From Entomohabitans teleogrylli (GTDB lineage Bacteria; Pseudomonadota; Gammaproteobacteria; Enterobacterales; Enterobacteriaceae), in contig NZ_KQ947376.1 in NCBI RefSeq assembly GCF_001484765.1, positions 62,001-126,000 on the forward strand: DNA of 64,000 nucleotides, in the 5' to 3' direction. Made by a program: the position numbers and the translations under genes. Below are positions 41,457-50,259 of this stretch, one piece after another; the first letter of the stretch is position 1, and each line of letters starts with the position of its first letter. Under the pieces are notes generated by a model. That model saw nothing but the letters and a program-made list of their open reading frames with translations, did no database searches and was not told the DNA's origin.

Positions 41457-42218
41457 CTAGCGCGCCAGCCAGCCGCCGTCTACCGCGATAGTGTAGCCAT
41501 TAACATAGTCCGACGCCCGCGAGGCGAGAAAAATGACGCAGCCCTGGAGATCTTCCGGGGTCCCCCAGCGGCCTGCGGGGATCCGCTCCAGAATTTGCTG
41601 GTTGCGTGCTTCATCTTCGCGTAGCGCCTGGGTGTTATTCGTCTCCATATAGCCTGGAGCAATGGCGTTGACATTAATGCCTTTCGCCGCCCACTCGTTA
41701 GCCAGCAGGCGGGTTAATCCCTGCACGCCGCTTTTGGAGGCGGTATAAGAGGGGACCCGGATGCCGCCCTGGAAGGAGAGCATTGAGGCGATGTTAATGA
41801 TTTTCCCGCCGCTGTTCTGGCGAATAAACTGCTGCGCCACCGCCTGGGAGAGAAAAAAGACCGATTTCAGGTTCAGATTAATCACATCGTCCCAGTCTTG
41901 TTCGCTGAAGGTCAGCGCATCGGCGCGGCGAATAGTGCCGGCATTGTTGACCAGAATGTCGATATGCCCCTTGTGCTCAACGGCTTGGGCAACGACCTGC
42001 GCAATATTTTCCTGGCGGCTGAGATCGGCCTGAACGGCAGTGAACTGCTGTCCCAGGGCCTGCACTTTAGCAGCGGTATCGTGGGGAATTTTACGGCTCA
42101 CGCCGACGATATCGCAGCCAGCGCCGGCGAGACCCAGCGCCATACCTTGCCCCAAACCGGTGTCACAACCGGTGACAATGGCAACTTTCCCCTGAAGACT
42201 GAAAGCGTCCAGTATCAT
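41457..42218 (-). CDS. kduD: KduD-type 2-dehydro-3-deoxy-D-gluconate 5-dehydrogenase
   Basis: This 253-residue short-chain dehydrogenase closely matches E. coli KduD: MILDAFSLQGKVAIVTGCDTGLGQGMALGLAGAG, HIDILVNNAGTIRR, INIASMLSFQGGIRVPSYTASKSG (catalytic Ser, Tyr, Lys) and YVNGYTIAVDGGWLAR. KduD interconverts keto-deoxy-gluconate intermediates of hexuronate and pectin breakdown. There is no kduI or other uronate gene next to it, and its place between ydjM and yniC is not the E. coli location, so it may be a paralogue with another substrate. The ATG at 42218 follows GGGGG; a longer frame to 42248 lacks homology. Confidence 0.85.
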   Translation of the reverse strand: MILDAFSLQGKVAIVTGCDTGLGQGMALGLAGAGCDIVGVSRKIPHDTAAKVQALGQQFTAVQADLSRQENIAQVVAQAVEHKGHIDILVNNAGTIRRADALTFSEQDWDDVINLNLKSVFFLSQAVAQQFIRQNSGGKIINIASMLSFQGGIRVPSYTASKSGVQGLTRLLANEWAAKGINVNAIAPGYMETNNTQALREDEARNQQILERIPAGRWGTPEDLQGCVIFLASRASDYVNGYTIAVDGGWLAR

Positions 42219-42322
42219 AGTACCCCCACAGTGTAATGCATCGGGCACGCCGGAATGGCGTACCCTTTACCTGAAAGCATAACCGTGGAGGGCGCAAAAA
42301 ACAATTTTTATGAAACGGCGTT

Positions 42323-43006
42323 TTATTTTTTAATTGGCTGATCCAACAGATGCGCCGGCGTCAGTTCGATGAGGGATGGCAGTTGCACATCCGCCAGCGT
42401 CCAGCGCGGATCGGCACGGTTTTCCGCCGCGGGTACAACGATGGAGCGCATCCGGGCGGCTTTAGTGGCGACCATTCCGTTTATTGAATCTTCCAGCGTG
42501 ACGCACTGCAGGGGGTTAACCCCGAGTTTGGCCGCCGCGTCGAGGTAGACCTGCGGATGGGGCTTGCTGTAGGGCAGATGTTCTGCGGAGGCCAGGGCAT
42601 CAAATTGTTCGCGCAATCCCAGCATTTGCAGCACTTGTTCAAGCATTCTCATCGGCGAGGCGGAAGCCAGACCCACTTTCAGGCCCCGGGCTTTACACAG
42701 GGCCACCGCTTCGCGCACGCCGGGCAGGATGGGCCGTTTCTCTTCCACCAGTTCTATGGCCCGGTTGATGATGCGCCCGGTCACCTCGGCTTTCGACGGA
42801 CCCTGCCAGGGCTGAAGGGCGTACCACATATCGACAACCATATCGATACGCAACCCCAGGGCATCCGTCATTTCGCCGCGGCGTGAAATATCTACGCCCA
42901 GCGACGCAATGATTTCCAGTTCCGCTTCGTCCCACAAGGGTTCGGAATCGATCAGCAAACCGTCCATATCAAAAATCGCGGCGCACACCTGAGGTGCTGT
43001 GGTCAT
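42323..43006 (-). CDS. hxpB: HxpB (YniC), HAD-family hexitol/2-deoxyglucose-6-phosphate phosphatase
   Basis: This 227-residue HAD hydrolase matches E. coli YniC/HxpB (222), which dephosphorylates 2-deoxyglucose 6-phosphate, mannose 6-phosphate and hexitol phosphates. Motif I FDMDGLLIDSE is at about residues 12-22, motif II in GLASASPM, motif III/IV lysine in YSKPHPQVYL and VTLEDSINGM. Divergent from yniB. Confidence 0.93.
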   Translation of the reverse strand: MTTAPQVCAAIFDMDGLLIDSEPLWDEAELEIIASLGVDISRRGEMTDALGLRIDMVVDMWYALQPWQGPSKAEVTGRIINRAIELVEEKRPILPGVREAVALCKARGLKVGLASASPMRMLEQVLQMLGLREQFDALASAEHLPYSKPHPQVYLDAAAKLGVNPLQCVTLEDSINGMVATKAARMRSIVVPAAENRADPRWTLADVQLPSLIELTPAHLLDQPIKK

Positions 43007-43150
43007 GGTACTACTCCTGTACTGGATGAAGAGAATTAGACTTGTCAGATGTTACCCTTTAGCCATCGGTTATCAAAATTCAGGCGAAAATTCCCGGTTC
43101 AGGGTAGACTTAAGGCGCTCTTATTACGACGTCTGAATCAAGGGGAAAGA

Positions 43151-43687
43151 ATGACGTATCAACAAGCGGGACGGCTTGCCATACTGAAACGGGTTGTGGG
43201 GTGGCTGGTTTTTATTCCGGCACTGATCTCAACGGTTATTTCCGTGCTGAAGTTCATGTATGAACACAGCGACAAGCAGCCCGGCATCAATGCCGTCATG
43301 CTGGATTTCGCCCATGTCATGATCGATATGGTGCGTTTCAATACACCTTTCCTGAACATTTTTTGGTACAACTCGCCGCTACCCAATTTTCAGCATCAGG
43401 CCAACGTCATGTTCTGGGTTATCTATATTCTGATTTTTGTCGGTATCGCTCTGCAGACTTCCGGCGCGCGTATGTGGCGTCAGTCTCGTTTCCTGCGCGA
43501 AGGCATCGAGGATCAACTGATTCTGGAAAAAGCCAAAGGCGAAGAAGGGCTGAGCCGCGCCCAACTGGAAGCCCGGGTCGTGGTGCCTCATCACACGATT
43601 TTGCTGCAGTTTTTCCCGCTTTATGTGCTGCCGGTGCTGATTATTGTCGCCGGGTACTTCTTCTTTAAACTGTTAGGCTTTCTGTAG
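43151..43687 (+). CDS. yniB: YniB, inner-membrane protein of unknown function
   Basis: This 178-residue protein has the same length as E. coli YniB, with three predicted membrane segments (WLVFIPALISTVISVLKF, MFWVIYILIFVGIAL and LYVLPVLIIVAGYFFF). Function is unknown. The frame opens at 43049, but AGGGGAA before ATG 43151 and homology set the start. Confidence 0.92.
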   Translation: MTYQQAGRLAILKRVVGWLVFIPALISTVISVLKFMYEHSDKQPGINAVMLDFAHVMIDMVRFNTPFLNIFWYNSPLPNFQHQANVMFWVIYILIFVGIALQTSGARMWRQSRFLREGIEDQLILEKAKGEEGLSRAQLEARVVVPHHTILLQFFPLYVLPVLIIVAGYFFFKLLGFL

Positions 43688-43695
43688 CGCCTTAC

Positions 43696-43717
43696 GCCCG
43701 GCCAGCGAGCGCCGGGC
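43696..43717. repeat. REP-like palindrome between convergent yniB and yniA
   Basis: GCCCGGC-N8-GCCGGGC, one of the recurrent intergenic hairpins. Confidence 0.5.
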
Positions 43718-43730
43718 GCAGTGTCTTTCC

Positions 43731-44591
43731 TCAGGCGGCAAGTATACGCTCCAGCGCCTGCTGGGCGGCGACCAGATGCTGCCCGCCGAACAGTATCGCC
43801 CGGTTGAGTAAGGTATACAGCTGATACAGCGGCTGTCTGTCGAGAAAATCCGCCGGTAGCGGGGACACCGACTGGTAGCCGTCATAGATCTGTGGTGGTT
43901 GCTCCGGGTGCAGCGGCAGCATTGCCAGATCGCACTCCCGGTCGCCCCAGTAGCAGGCGGGATCGAAAATTACCGGCCCCAGCGGCCCCAGGGCGCAGTT
44001 ACCGGACCACAAATCCCCGTGCAGTAACGACGGCTGCGGCTGGTGGGCCGCCAGCATTTGTTGAACCAGGTCGACAATCTGATCGATATCGCCAAACTGA
44101 ATGCCTTTTTCCGCCGCCAGCTCCAGTTGCCAGCCAATGCGCTGCTCGGCGAAGAAGGTCGACCAGCGCCGCTGCCAGGCGTTAGGCTGCGGTGTTGTCG
44201 AGAGATCATTATCAAAGTCGAGGCCGAACTGCGGCTGGTCGCTCCACAGGTGCAGCCTGGCCAGTTGCTGCCCCAGTAAGAACGCGTTATGGGCGTCAAG
44301 GGGTTTCATGGGCAAATATTCCAGCAACAGGAAACTATAATCCCGGTCGCTGCCAACGCCCCAGACAGTCGGCACCGCCACCGTTTTACTGCGTGCCAGC
44401 AACTGCAACTGGTCGGATTCGGCGGTGAAGATGGGGAGTAGTTCGCGTTCATCGCATTTTACGAAAAAATCCTTCCCGGCATAGCGTAAACGCCAGGCTG
44501 CGTGGATTTCTCCGCCGGGTAGCTCGACTCGCTGTTCGATTTCCGCTGCGCCGAGTTGCTCACTTAACAGACGACTGATGGCTTGCCACAT
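43731..44591 (-). CDS. yniA: YniA, fructosamine kinase-family protein
   Basis: This 286-residue kinase-like protein matches E. coli YniA. Family features are FVKCDERELLPIFTAE (ATP-site lysine), LLHGDLWSGNCALG (catalytic Asp) and IFDPACYWGDRECDLAML. Fructosamine/ribulosamine kinases repair glycated proteins. The enterobacterial protein's own substrate is less well defined. Confidence 0.93.
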   Translation of the reverse strand: MWQAISRLLSEQLGAAEIEQRVELPGGEIHAAWRLRYAGKDFFVKCDERELLPIFTAESDQLQLLARSKTVAVPTVWGVGSDRDYSFLLLEYLPMKPLDAHNAFLLGQQLARLHLWSDQPQFGLDFDNDLSTTPQPNAWQRRWSTFFAEQRIGWQLELAAEKGIQFGDIDQIVDLVQQMLAAHQPQPSLLHGDLWSGNCALGPLGPVIFDPACYWGDRECDLAMLPLHPEQPPQIYDGYQSVSPLPADFLDRQPLYQLYTLLNRAILFGGQHLVAAQQALERILAA

Positions 44592-44675
44592 AATGTTATC
44601 CCCATGTTGTCTGACATATCATTACCTTAGCGCGTAACCGGCGATCAAAACAACGATGTATCGCACAACCCGCAT

Positions 44676-44984
44676 TCAGGGTTCGGGAAAATCGCTTATT
44701 TTTTCCTGGCGCCACTGCTCCCAGGTGGTGATGGTGATGTCCGGCGTTTCGCCAATAGCGCTGGTCGCCAGAGAGGTGACCAGCTCCGTTACCTCCTGCT
44801 GGCTAAGTGGGGTGACGAACCCGTAGCTGCCGGGACCCAGATCGTGAATTTTTCCCTCATCGTCGGCCATGGTGAGCTGAAAACCGGCCCGGGTCAGATG
44901 ATTGTTGAGTTCGTTCAGCGGCGTCAGTCCCTTAGCCTGCCAGACGATATTGATAATATAGCGGGTAATCGGTTCCTGGCTCAT
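44676..44984 (-). CDS. ydiZ: YdiZ, endoribonuclease-like small protein
   Basis: This 102-residue protein matches E. coli YdiZ (96), an uncharacterised conserved protein. Conserved stretches are YIINIVWQAKGLTPLNELNNHLTRAGF and GPGSYGFVTPLSQQEV. GAGGTG precedes the ATG. It lies downstream of pfkB. Confidence 0.88.
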   Translation of the reverse strand: MSQEPITRYIINIVWQAKGLTPLNELNNHLTRAGFQLTMADDEGKIHDLGPGSYGFVTPLSQQEVTELVTSLATSAIGETPDITITTWEQWRQEKISDFPEP

Positions 44985-45039
44985 GGTTCACCTCATCAGG
45001 ATATCTTTGAATATTCATCCGCTTGCGCATCGTACGCTG

Positions 45040-45972
45040 CTATTGCCGGCACAGATACTGGTAGATAGCGGCGGTATTCTCCGCTGAGCACAGCCGGGTT
45101 CCCTGATTCAGGGTTGCAGCGCTGCCGGCGGCGACGCCGTAGCGCGCCATATCCAGCAGCGACGCCCCCTGCGACAGTTTCAGCACCATGGCGCCGACCA
45201 TACTGTCCCCGGCGCCGACGGTACTCTGGCTTTTCATTGGCGGAGGAACCACCTGAATACACTGCCCGGCGTCTACTGCCAGCGCCCCCTGGGGACCGAG
45301 AGAGACCACAACATATCTGGCGGCGCCGCGGGCGACCAGTTCCATTGCCGCCTGGCGCACATCATCGGGGCGACTGAGGGAACGATTCACCAGCGCGCTG
45401 AGCTCCTTCTGGTTCGGTTTTACCAGCTCAATATTACCCACCTGCACCGCTCCGCTTAGCGCATCGCCGGAGCTGTCGACAACGCAGCGCACGCCGGCCT
45501 GAATCAGCTTTTCGATCAGCGAGGTGAATTGACTGACGCTGACGCCCGGGGGCAGGCTGCCGCTGATAACCAGCAATGAGCCGGCGGGCACCGCCAGCGC
45601 CTTTTGCGCCAGCGCCTGATATTCGCTGGCGCTCAATGATGCGCCGGGCATGACGAAACGATATTGCTCACCGCTTGATGAGACATGCACGTGCAGGTTT
45701 TGCCGCGTCCAGTCGCTGGTGATCAGCGGGTCGGTGGCGACGCGCTCTTCGCGCAGCAGGGTGAGAAGATGTTCCCCGGTAGCGCCGCCGATGGGAAACA
45801 GCGCGGTGGCTTCGCCGCCCAGGTGAACGATCGCTCTGGCGACATTAATCCCGCCGCCGCCAGGTTCAAAGTGCGGCGCGCTACAGCGCAGTTTGCCCTC
45901 CGGGTAGATTTGCGGCGTTTGCGTCGCGCTGTCGAGTGACGGCGCCAGCGTTAAAGTGTAAATCGCAGCCAT
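45040..45972 (-). CDS. pfkB: 6-phosphofructokinase II
   Basis: This 310-residue PfkB/ribokinase-family enzyme phosphorylates fructose 6-phosphate (E. coli PfkB 309). The PfkB signature 1 region is GGGGINVARAIVHLGG (residues about 37-52), substrate residues lie in GSLPPGVS and KPNQKELS, and the catalytic aspartate is in QSTVGAGDSMVGAM (about 256). AGGAGGTGAT before ATG 45972 sets the start. Divergent from ydiY. Confidence 0.95.
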   Translation of the reverse strand: MAAIYTLTLAPSLDSATQTPQIYPEGKLRCSAPHFEPGGGGINVARAIVHLGGEATALFPIGGATGEHLLTLLREERVATDPLITSDWTRQNLHVHVSSSGEQYRFVMPGASLSASEYQALAQKALAVPAGSLLVISGSLPPGVSVSQFTSLIEKLIQAGVRCVVDSSGDALSGAVQVGNIELVKPNQKELSALVNRSLSRPDDVRQAAMELVARGAARYVVVSLGPQGALAVDAGQCIQVVPPPMKSQSTVGAGDSMVGAMVLKLSQGASLLDMARYGVAAGSAATLNQGTRLCSAENTAAIYQYLCRQ

Positions 45973-46255
45973 ATCACCTCCTGTTATCACGGAATGCTTT
46001 AAGAAGGGTAGCACCGATATTTCAACAGGAAAGAATTAACAGTCTGATTTTCAATATGAATATAAAAAGGAAGTTCATAGTAATTTTTAATGATTTTCAG
46101 AGCGCCCTTATTCAAAAAATGAAATAAGAATCCATTGCTATGCTTTTCGGGCTTTTTTATAATTTGCCCCCTTTCTCTGGCCATCATTCCTTGATCCTCA
46201 GAAAACATTCCGGGACCGTAAGCGTCTCTTTTTTGTTGTACGGACAATACGTTAA

Positions 46256-47014
46256 ATGAATCTTTTGAAGACAGTACCCGCAGCGTTGTTACTGACGGGA
46301 AGCACGCTTGTGAATCACTTCGCTGTTGCAGACGATAATGTTTTTACTGTCATGGACGATCCTTCCACCGCGAAAAAACCCTTTGAAGGCACTATCAATG
46401 CTGGTTATCTCGCGCAATCGGGGAATTCCACCAACTCATCGCTGACTGCCGACTCCACCATGACCTGGTACGGTAATACCACCGCCTGGTCGCTATGGGG
46501 TAATGCCAGCAATACGTCATCAAACGATGAACGATCTTCGGAAAAGTACAGTGCCGGTGGCCGCGGGCGCTATAACCTGACCGATCTGAACTATGTCTTT
46601 GGCCAGGCCAGCTGGCTTACCGATCGCTTTAATGGCTACCATGAGCGCGACGTCTTTACCGGCGGTTACGGACGTCAGATCCTTAACGGTCCGCAGCAGA
46701 GCCTGCGCATGGAATTTGGCCCGGGCGTGCGCTACGACGAGTATACCGATGGTACTCATAAAACCCAGGCGCTTGGTTACGCCTCCGGTACCTGGGCGTG
46801 GCAGTTCACCGACACGGCTAAATTCAGCCAGGGGGTGGCGGTACTGGGAAGTGAAGATACTACGGTAAACTCGGAAACCGCGCTTAATGTGGCGATTAAC
46901 GAACATTTCGGCCTGAAGGTCGCCTATAACGTCTCCTGGAACTCAAACCCACCGTCTACAGCGCCAGAGCATACGGATACCCGCACATCGGTCACGCTGG
47001 GCTATAAGATGTAA
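46256..47014 (+). CDS. ydiY: YdiY, acid-inducible DUF481 outer-membrane protein
   Basis: This 252-residue protein has the same length as E. coli YdiY. A signal peptide covers about 25 residues (ending FAVA), followed by a beta-rich domain with NAGYLAQSGNSTNSSL, GRYNLTDLNYVFGQASW and a C-terminal TLGYKM typical of barrel proteins. E. coli ydiY is induced by acid. Function is unknown. Confidence 0.92.
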   Translation: MNLLKTVPAALLLTGSTLVNHFAVADDNVFTVMDDPSTAKKPFEGTINAGYLAQSGNSTNSSLTADSTMTWYGNTTAWSLWGNASNTSSNDERSSEKYSAGGRGRYNLTDLNYVFGQASWLTDRFNGYHERDVFTGGYGRQILNGPQQSLRMEFGPGVRYDEYTDGTHKTQALGYASGTWAWQFTDTAKFSQGVAVLGSEDTTVNSETALNVAINEHFGLKVAYNVSWNSNPPSTAPEHTDTRTSVTLGYKM

Positions 47015-47025
47015 ATCTGTCTTCA

Positions 47026-47048
47026 GGGCCGGCGTTAGTTACCGGCCC
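47026..47048 (+). terminator. Hairpin after ydiY
   Basis: GGGCCGG-N9-CCGGCCC lies 12 bases after the ydiY stop. A weak T-rich tail (ATTGTCATT) follows. Confidence 0.5.
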
Positions 47049-47310
47049 ATTGTCATTGCCGCTAATCTGCGGCCGACGTTTGCCTGCCTGTTATTGGGTT
47101 CGATTTAATTAACTTGACGTTTCAATTAAATCAAAATTGTTCGCTGACGATAATTCCATGATTTCTTCATATTTGCCGGAGGGAATCGGGTGTTTAATTT
47201 ATTTGCCACAAAAAGCCAAACCGATTGGCTGGTAAAAAGTGTGACGTAGATCTATTATTAACTTGTGGGCCAGTGACCTGCTATATAACAAAACATTCGA
47301 GAATATAAAT

Positions 47311-47529
47311 ATGAAAATAACCCATATCACCGCTGCGGCAATGGTGCTGTCGATGCTGTCATTCGGGGCCTTCGCCGCTCAGCCAGCACAGGATAATGGC
47401 ACTAGTGCGGCTGTAAAAGCCAGCGTTGTTGAAGCCGGCTCAAATATCGCGCCAGGCGCGCTGTCGACCGGTCAGTCAATGAATGATGCCTTCAATGTGC
47501 ATACACTGGTTGCCGGAGAATGGTCCTGA
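47311..47529 (+). CDS. Small exported protein of unknown function
   Basis: This 72-residue product has a clear signal peptide (MKITHITAAAMVLSMLSFGAFA, residues 1-22, cut at AFA/AQ) and a mature part of about 50 residues rich in Ala, Ser, Asn and Gly with no cysteine. I do not recognise the family. The DNA upstream is AT-rich. The frame begins at 47263, but the signal peptide begins at ATG 47311. A good intrinsic terminator follows, supporting a real transcription unit. Confidence 0.65.
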   Translation: MKITHITAAAMVLSMLSFGAFAAQPAQDNGTSAAVKASVVEAGSNIAPGALSTGQSMNDAFNVHTLVAGEWS

Positions 47530-47592
47530 TTAATTTCTCCGGCGCCTGTAGCCGAAACATTATCAGTTTTATCTTATTGAGCGTGTAATAAA

Positions 47593-47623
47593 AGAACCGG
47601 ATTTGCTGTTCCGGTTTTTTTAT
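47593..47623 (+). terminator. Terminator of the small exported protein gene
   Basis: AACCGGA / TCCGGTT stem followed by TTTTTTATTT on the plus strand. Confidence 0.85.
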
Positions 47624-47719
47624 TTCTTTTTCACTGTCGAATAAAATGGCGTACCGGAAAGTGTGGCGCCTCGTGACATTATTTTAAAATCCTTTCCCGC
47701 GGTTTTTATGCAGACGGAT

Positions 47720-47827
47720 TCAGCCCCAAATCATCGCCGCCCAGCGCAGCAGCAGCATCGCCGCGCAAATCGCCACCAGTACTATCACCATCTTGCCGTG
47801 TTTTTTAACAAATCGTTTTGAAGGCAT
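47720..47827 (-). CDS. yniD: YniD, 35-residue membrane protein
   Basis: This 35-residue protein is MPSKRFVKKHGKMVIVLV followed by a hydrophobic stretch ending in AAMIWG. It matches E. coli YniD as I remember it (also 35 residues, MPTKRFDKKHWKMVVVLL...). It has one membrane helix with a basic N-terminus. GGGGGGAAACTG precedes the ATG. It lies 31 bases downstream of the GntR gene on the same strand, so the two may be cotranscribed. Function is unknown. Confidence 0.88.
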   Translation of the reverse strand: MPSKRFVKKHGKMVIVLVAICAAMLLLRWAAMIWG

Positions 47828-47858
47828 CAGTTTCCCCCCGTGGACAGACTGGCGATGA

Positions 47859-48527
47859 TTAACGATTGCCGGCCTGCTGGTAGCGCGCCAGCGCGGCCAG
47901 CACCGTACGCTGCGAGAGTTCCAGATAGGCTTCCATCTCTGCGGCGGCCCGCTCATTCTGGCCCTGATTGAGCAGCGCCAGAATCGCTGCATTTTTATCA
48001 ATATAGGGTGCGTGGAGCATCTCGTGATCGTTTAAGTGACCAAAAGCTAAGCGCAGCTCCGCCGAAATATGCCGGTACAGGCGCATGAGCCTCTCGCTGT
48101 CGGAAAGCTCGACGATGGCGGTGTGAAACGCCATGTTCTCAGTACCAACACTACGCCAGTTTCCCTGTTCGCGCCATTGCCGGGCCGCAGCGACAGCCGC
48201 TTCCATGCGCATTACCGCCGGGTGCAGAGGATAGGCGTGGCGCAGCGCGTCACACTCGATCAGGCGTCGGATGCGGTAAATATCAATAATCGCCGCCATA
48301 TCCGGCAATGAGACGTAAACGCCGCGATTGGGTTCATGGCGCAGCAACCCTTCCTGAGTTAACAAGCGAAACACTTCCCGTAGCGTGTTGCGTGAGATAT
48401 TCAGCTGTTCGCTGAGAGCGGTTTCTGAAAGACGGGTTCCGGGGATCAGATCGCCGGCAATAATTTTTTGTCGGATGGTCTCAGCCGTACGTTCGATTAG
48501 CGTTTGAACCGGCGCCTCTTTTTTCAT
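47859..48527 (-). CDS. GntR/FadR-family (FCD) transcriptional regulator of the divergent pxp-type operon
   Basis: This 222-residue regulator has an N-terminal winged helix-turn-helix (residues about 8-72, LSETALSEQLNISRNTLREVFRLLTQEGLL, then a wing HEPNRGVYV) and a C-terminal FCD ligand-binding domain. FCD metal-type residues include D and H positions in MAFHTAIVELSDSERL and the later APYIDKNAAIL. It is divergent from the NRAMP-pxp operon across a 481-bp region holding two palindromes, so it is the likely regulator. The effector, possibly 5-oxoproline or a related acid, is inference. Confidence 0.88.
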   Translation of the reverse strand: MKKEAPVQTLIERTAETIRQKIIAGDLIPGTRLSETALSEQLNISRNTLREVFRLLTQEGLLRHEPNRGVYVSLPDMAAIIDIYRIRRLIECDALRHAYPLHPAVMRMEAAVAAARQWREQGNWRSVGTENMAFHTAIVELSDSERLMRLYRHISAELRLAFGHLNDHEMLHAPYIDKNAAILALLNQGQNERAAAEMEAYLELSQRTVLAALARYQQAGNR

Positions 48528-49008
48528 TCAGTCCTACCACGGGGAATACAGCAGAGCGGCAATATTCACATATTTGCCGATCTGCGGCAAGCTGAGCCGC
48601 CCCGGGGAATCGACTGATTATGCACCGAAATGATGCATCATGATTTTTTATGCACCATTTTGGTGATTTCTGGCAGGGCTCTGGCGCCATGCCGGCGACA
48701 GAAAGTGATCGGCTTCACTGTTTCATCACTGAGATGAATATTCTTTTTGTCTAATTAATCCGCGATTACTAATTTATTGTTCAACAATCCATTAATGATT
48801 GATTAACAAATACAACAACGCAACTGAACAACATGGTCTGATTCTTGCTTGGTTAATAACCTTGATTGTGGCGCGCCGGACAACGTCGCCGCGGCGTTGA
48901 ACAGCCCAGGCGCTGATCCGGAACAGGTGAAACCTGACCGGGGATGCGCAACGACAATCAGCCGATAACGGGTATCAAGACTAAGCAACGACAGGGGAGT
49001 AATGTGCT
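48528..49008. promoter_or_regulatory. Divergent control region of the GntR gene and the pxp-type operon
   Basis: 481 bases with no gene. Palindromes are present at 48630-48641 (ATGATGCATCAT), 48653-48665 (CACCA-TTT-TGGTG) and 48776-48788 (ATTGTT-C-AACAAT). The first two lie close to the regulator side and share TGCA-CC elements (TGCACCGAAATG and TGCACCATTTTG). GntR operators are typically short palindromes of this kind. Confidence 0.55.
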
Positions 49009-50250
49009 ATGGCTGCTGTGGAAACAGACAATAAATCATTTGTCAGTAAAAGACGCTCGTCGCTGATTGCCGCTATCTTCCTGATGGCGACATCGGCTAT
49101 TGGTCCCGGATTTATCACCCAAACCACCACCTTTACCGCCACGATGGGCGCCGCCTTTGCGTTTGGCATCCTCGCGTCGGTGGTGATTGATTTTGTGGTG
49201 CAACAAAATATCTGGCGCGTAGTCACACTGACCCGTATGCGCGCCTCTGATGTCGCCAACGCGGCGTTGCCCGGCAGCGGTTATCTGCTGTCAGTACTGG
49301 TGATCTTCGGCGGCCTGGTGTTTAACGTCGGTAATATTGCCGGCGCCGGGTTGGGCATGAACGCCATGTTCGGGATTGCACCAAAATGGGGCGGCCTGAT
49401 TAGCGCGCTGTTCGCGATTTATATTTTTTCGTCGCGCCGCGCCAGTACCGCTATCGACCGGCTGATGATTGTGCTGGGGTTGCTGATGATCGCCCTGATG
49501 TTTGGCGTCATGATTGTCGCCGCGCCGCCGGTCGGCGAAGCTCTGTACCAGACGGTGCTGCCGGATTCGGTGAACTTTGCCACCATCACCACCATCGTCG
49601 GCGGCACGGTTGGCGGCTATATCTGCTACGCTGGCGCGCATCGCCTGTTGGATAAAGGTATGGTCGGGCCGGAGCATATCAACGAAGTCTCCTCCGCCGC
49701 CAATAAAGGTATTCTGGTGGTCGGCATCATGCGCTATATCCTGTTCCTGGCGATCCTTGGGGTTGTCGCCAGCGGCGTGACGTTGGATCTCTCCGGGCAG
49801 GCTTCGAACCCGGCCTCCCAGGCCTTCAGCTATGCGCTGGGAGAATTTGGCGTACGCCTGTTCGGCTTTATCTTCTGGGCGGCGGCGTTGACCAGTGTGA
49901 TTGGCGCCGCTTATACCTCGGTCTCCTTTATGACGGTATTTAAGAATGGGATGACCGATCGCCAGCGCGGGATCGCCACACTGATTTTTATTTCCGTCTC
50001 GCTGGTTATTTACCTGATGATGGGCACCGCGCCGGCCGCGCTGCTGGTCTTTGCTGGCGGATTTAACGGGCTGGTGCTGCCGGTCGGGCTGACTATTTTC
50101 GTTTACGTGGGCTGGAAACGCGCCGATTTGATGCAGGGCTACCGCTATCCGCGCTGGCTGCTGTGGAGCGGGGTGGTGACCTGCGCGCTGACCTGGTATA
50201 TGGGGGCGCTGTCGGTGAGCACCATTTTCAGTTTCCTGAAGATTGTCTGA
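49009..50250 (+). CDS. NRAMP-fold transporter lacking the metal-binding motifs
   Basis: This 413-residue inner-membrane protein with about 11 membrane segments belongs to the NRAMP-related branch found beside LamB/YcsF genes, like B. subtilis YcsG. In metal transporters helix 1 carries DPGN and helix 6 MPH. Here helix 1 reads SAIGPGFIT at residues 29-37 and helix 6 reads CYAGAHR at 206-212, so the acidic and methionine ligands are absent. It is the first gene of the operon with pxpA ten bases downstream. A role in importing 5-oxoproline or a related acid is inference. GGGGAG precedes the ATG. Confidence 0.8.
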   Translation: MAAVETDNKSFVSKRRSSLIAAIFLMATSAIGPGFITQTTTFTATMGAAFAFGILASVVIDFVVQQNIWRVVTLTRMRASDVANAALPGSGYLLSVLVIFGGLVFNVGNIAGAGLGMNAMFGIAPKWGGLISALFAIYIFSSRRASTAIDRLMIVLGLLMIALMFGVMIVAAPPVGEALYQTVLPDSVNFATITTIVGGTVGGYICYAGAHRLLDKGMVGPEHINEVSSAANKGILVVGIMRYILFLAILGVVASGVTLDLSGQASNPASQAFSYALGEFGVRLFGFIFWAAALTSVIGAAYTSVSFMTVFKNGMTDRQRGIATLIFISVSLVIYLMMGTAPAALLVFAGGFNGLVLPVGLTIFVYVGWKRADLMQGYRYPRWLLWSGVVTCALTWYMGALSVSTIFSFLKIV

Positions 50251-50259
50251 GGATAAAAC

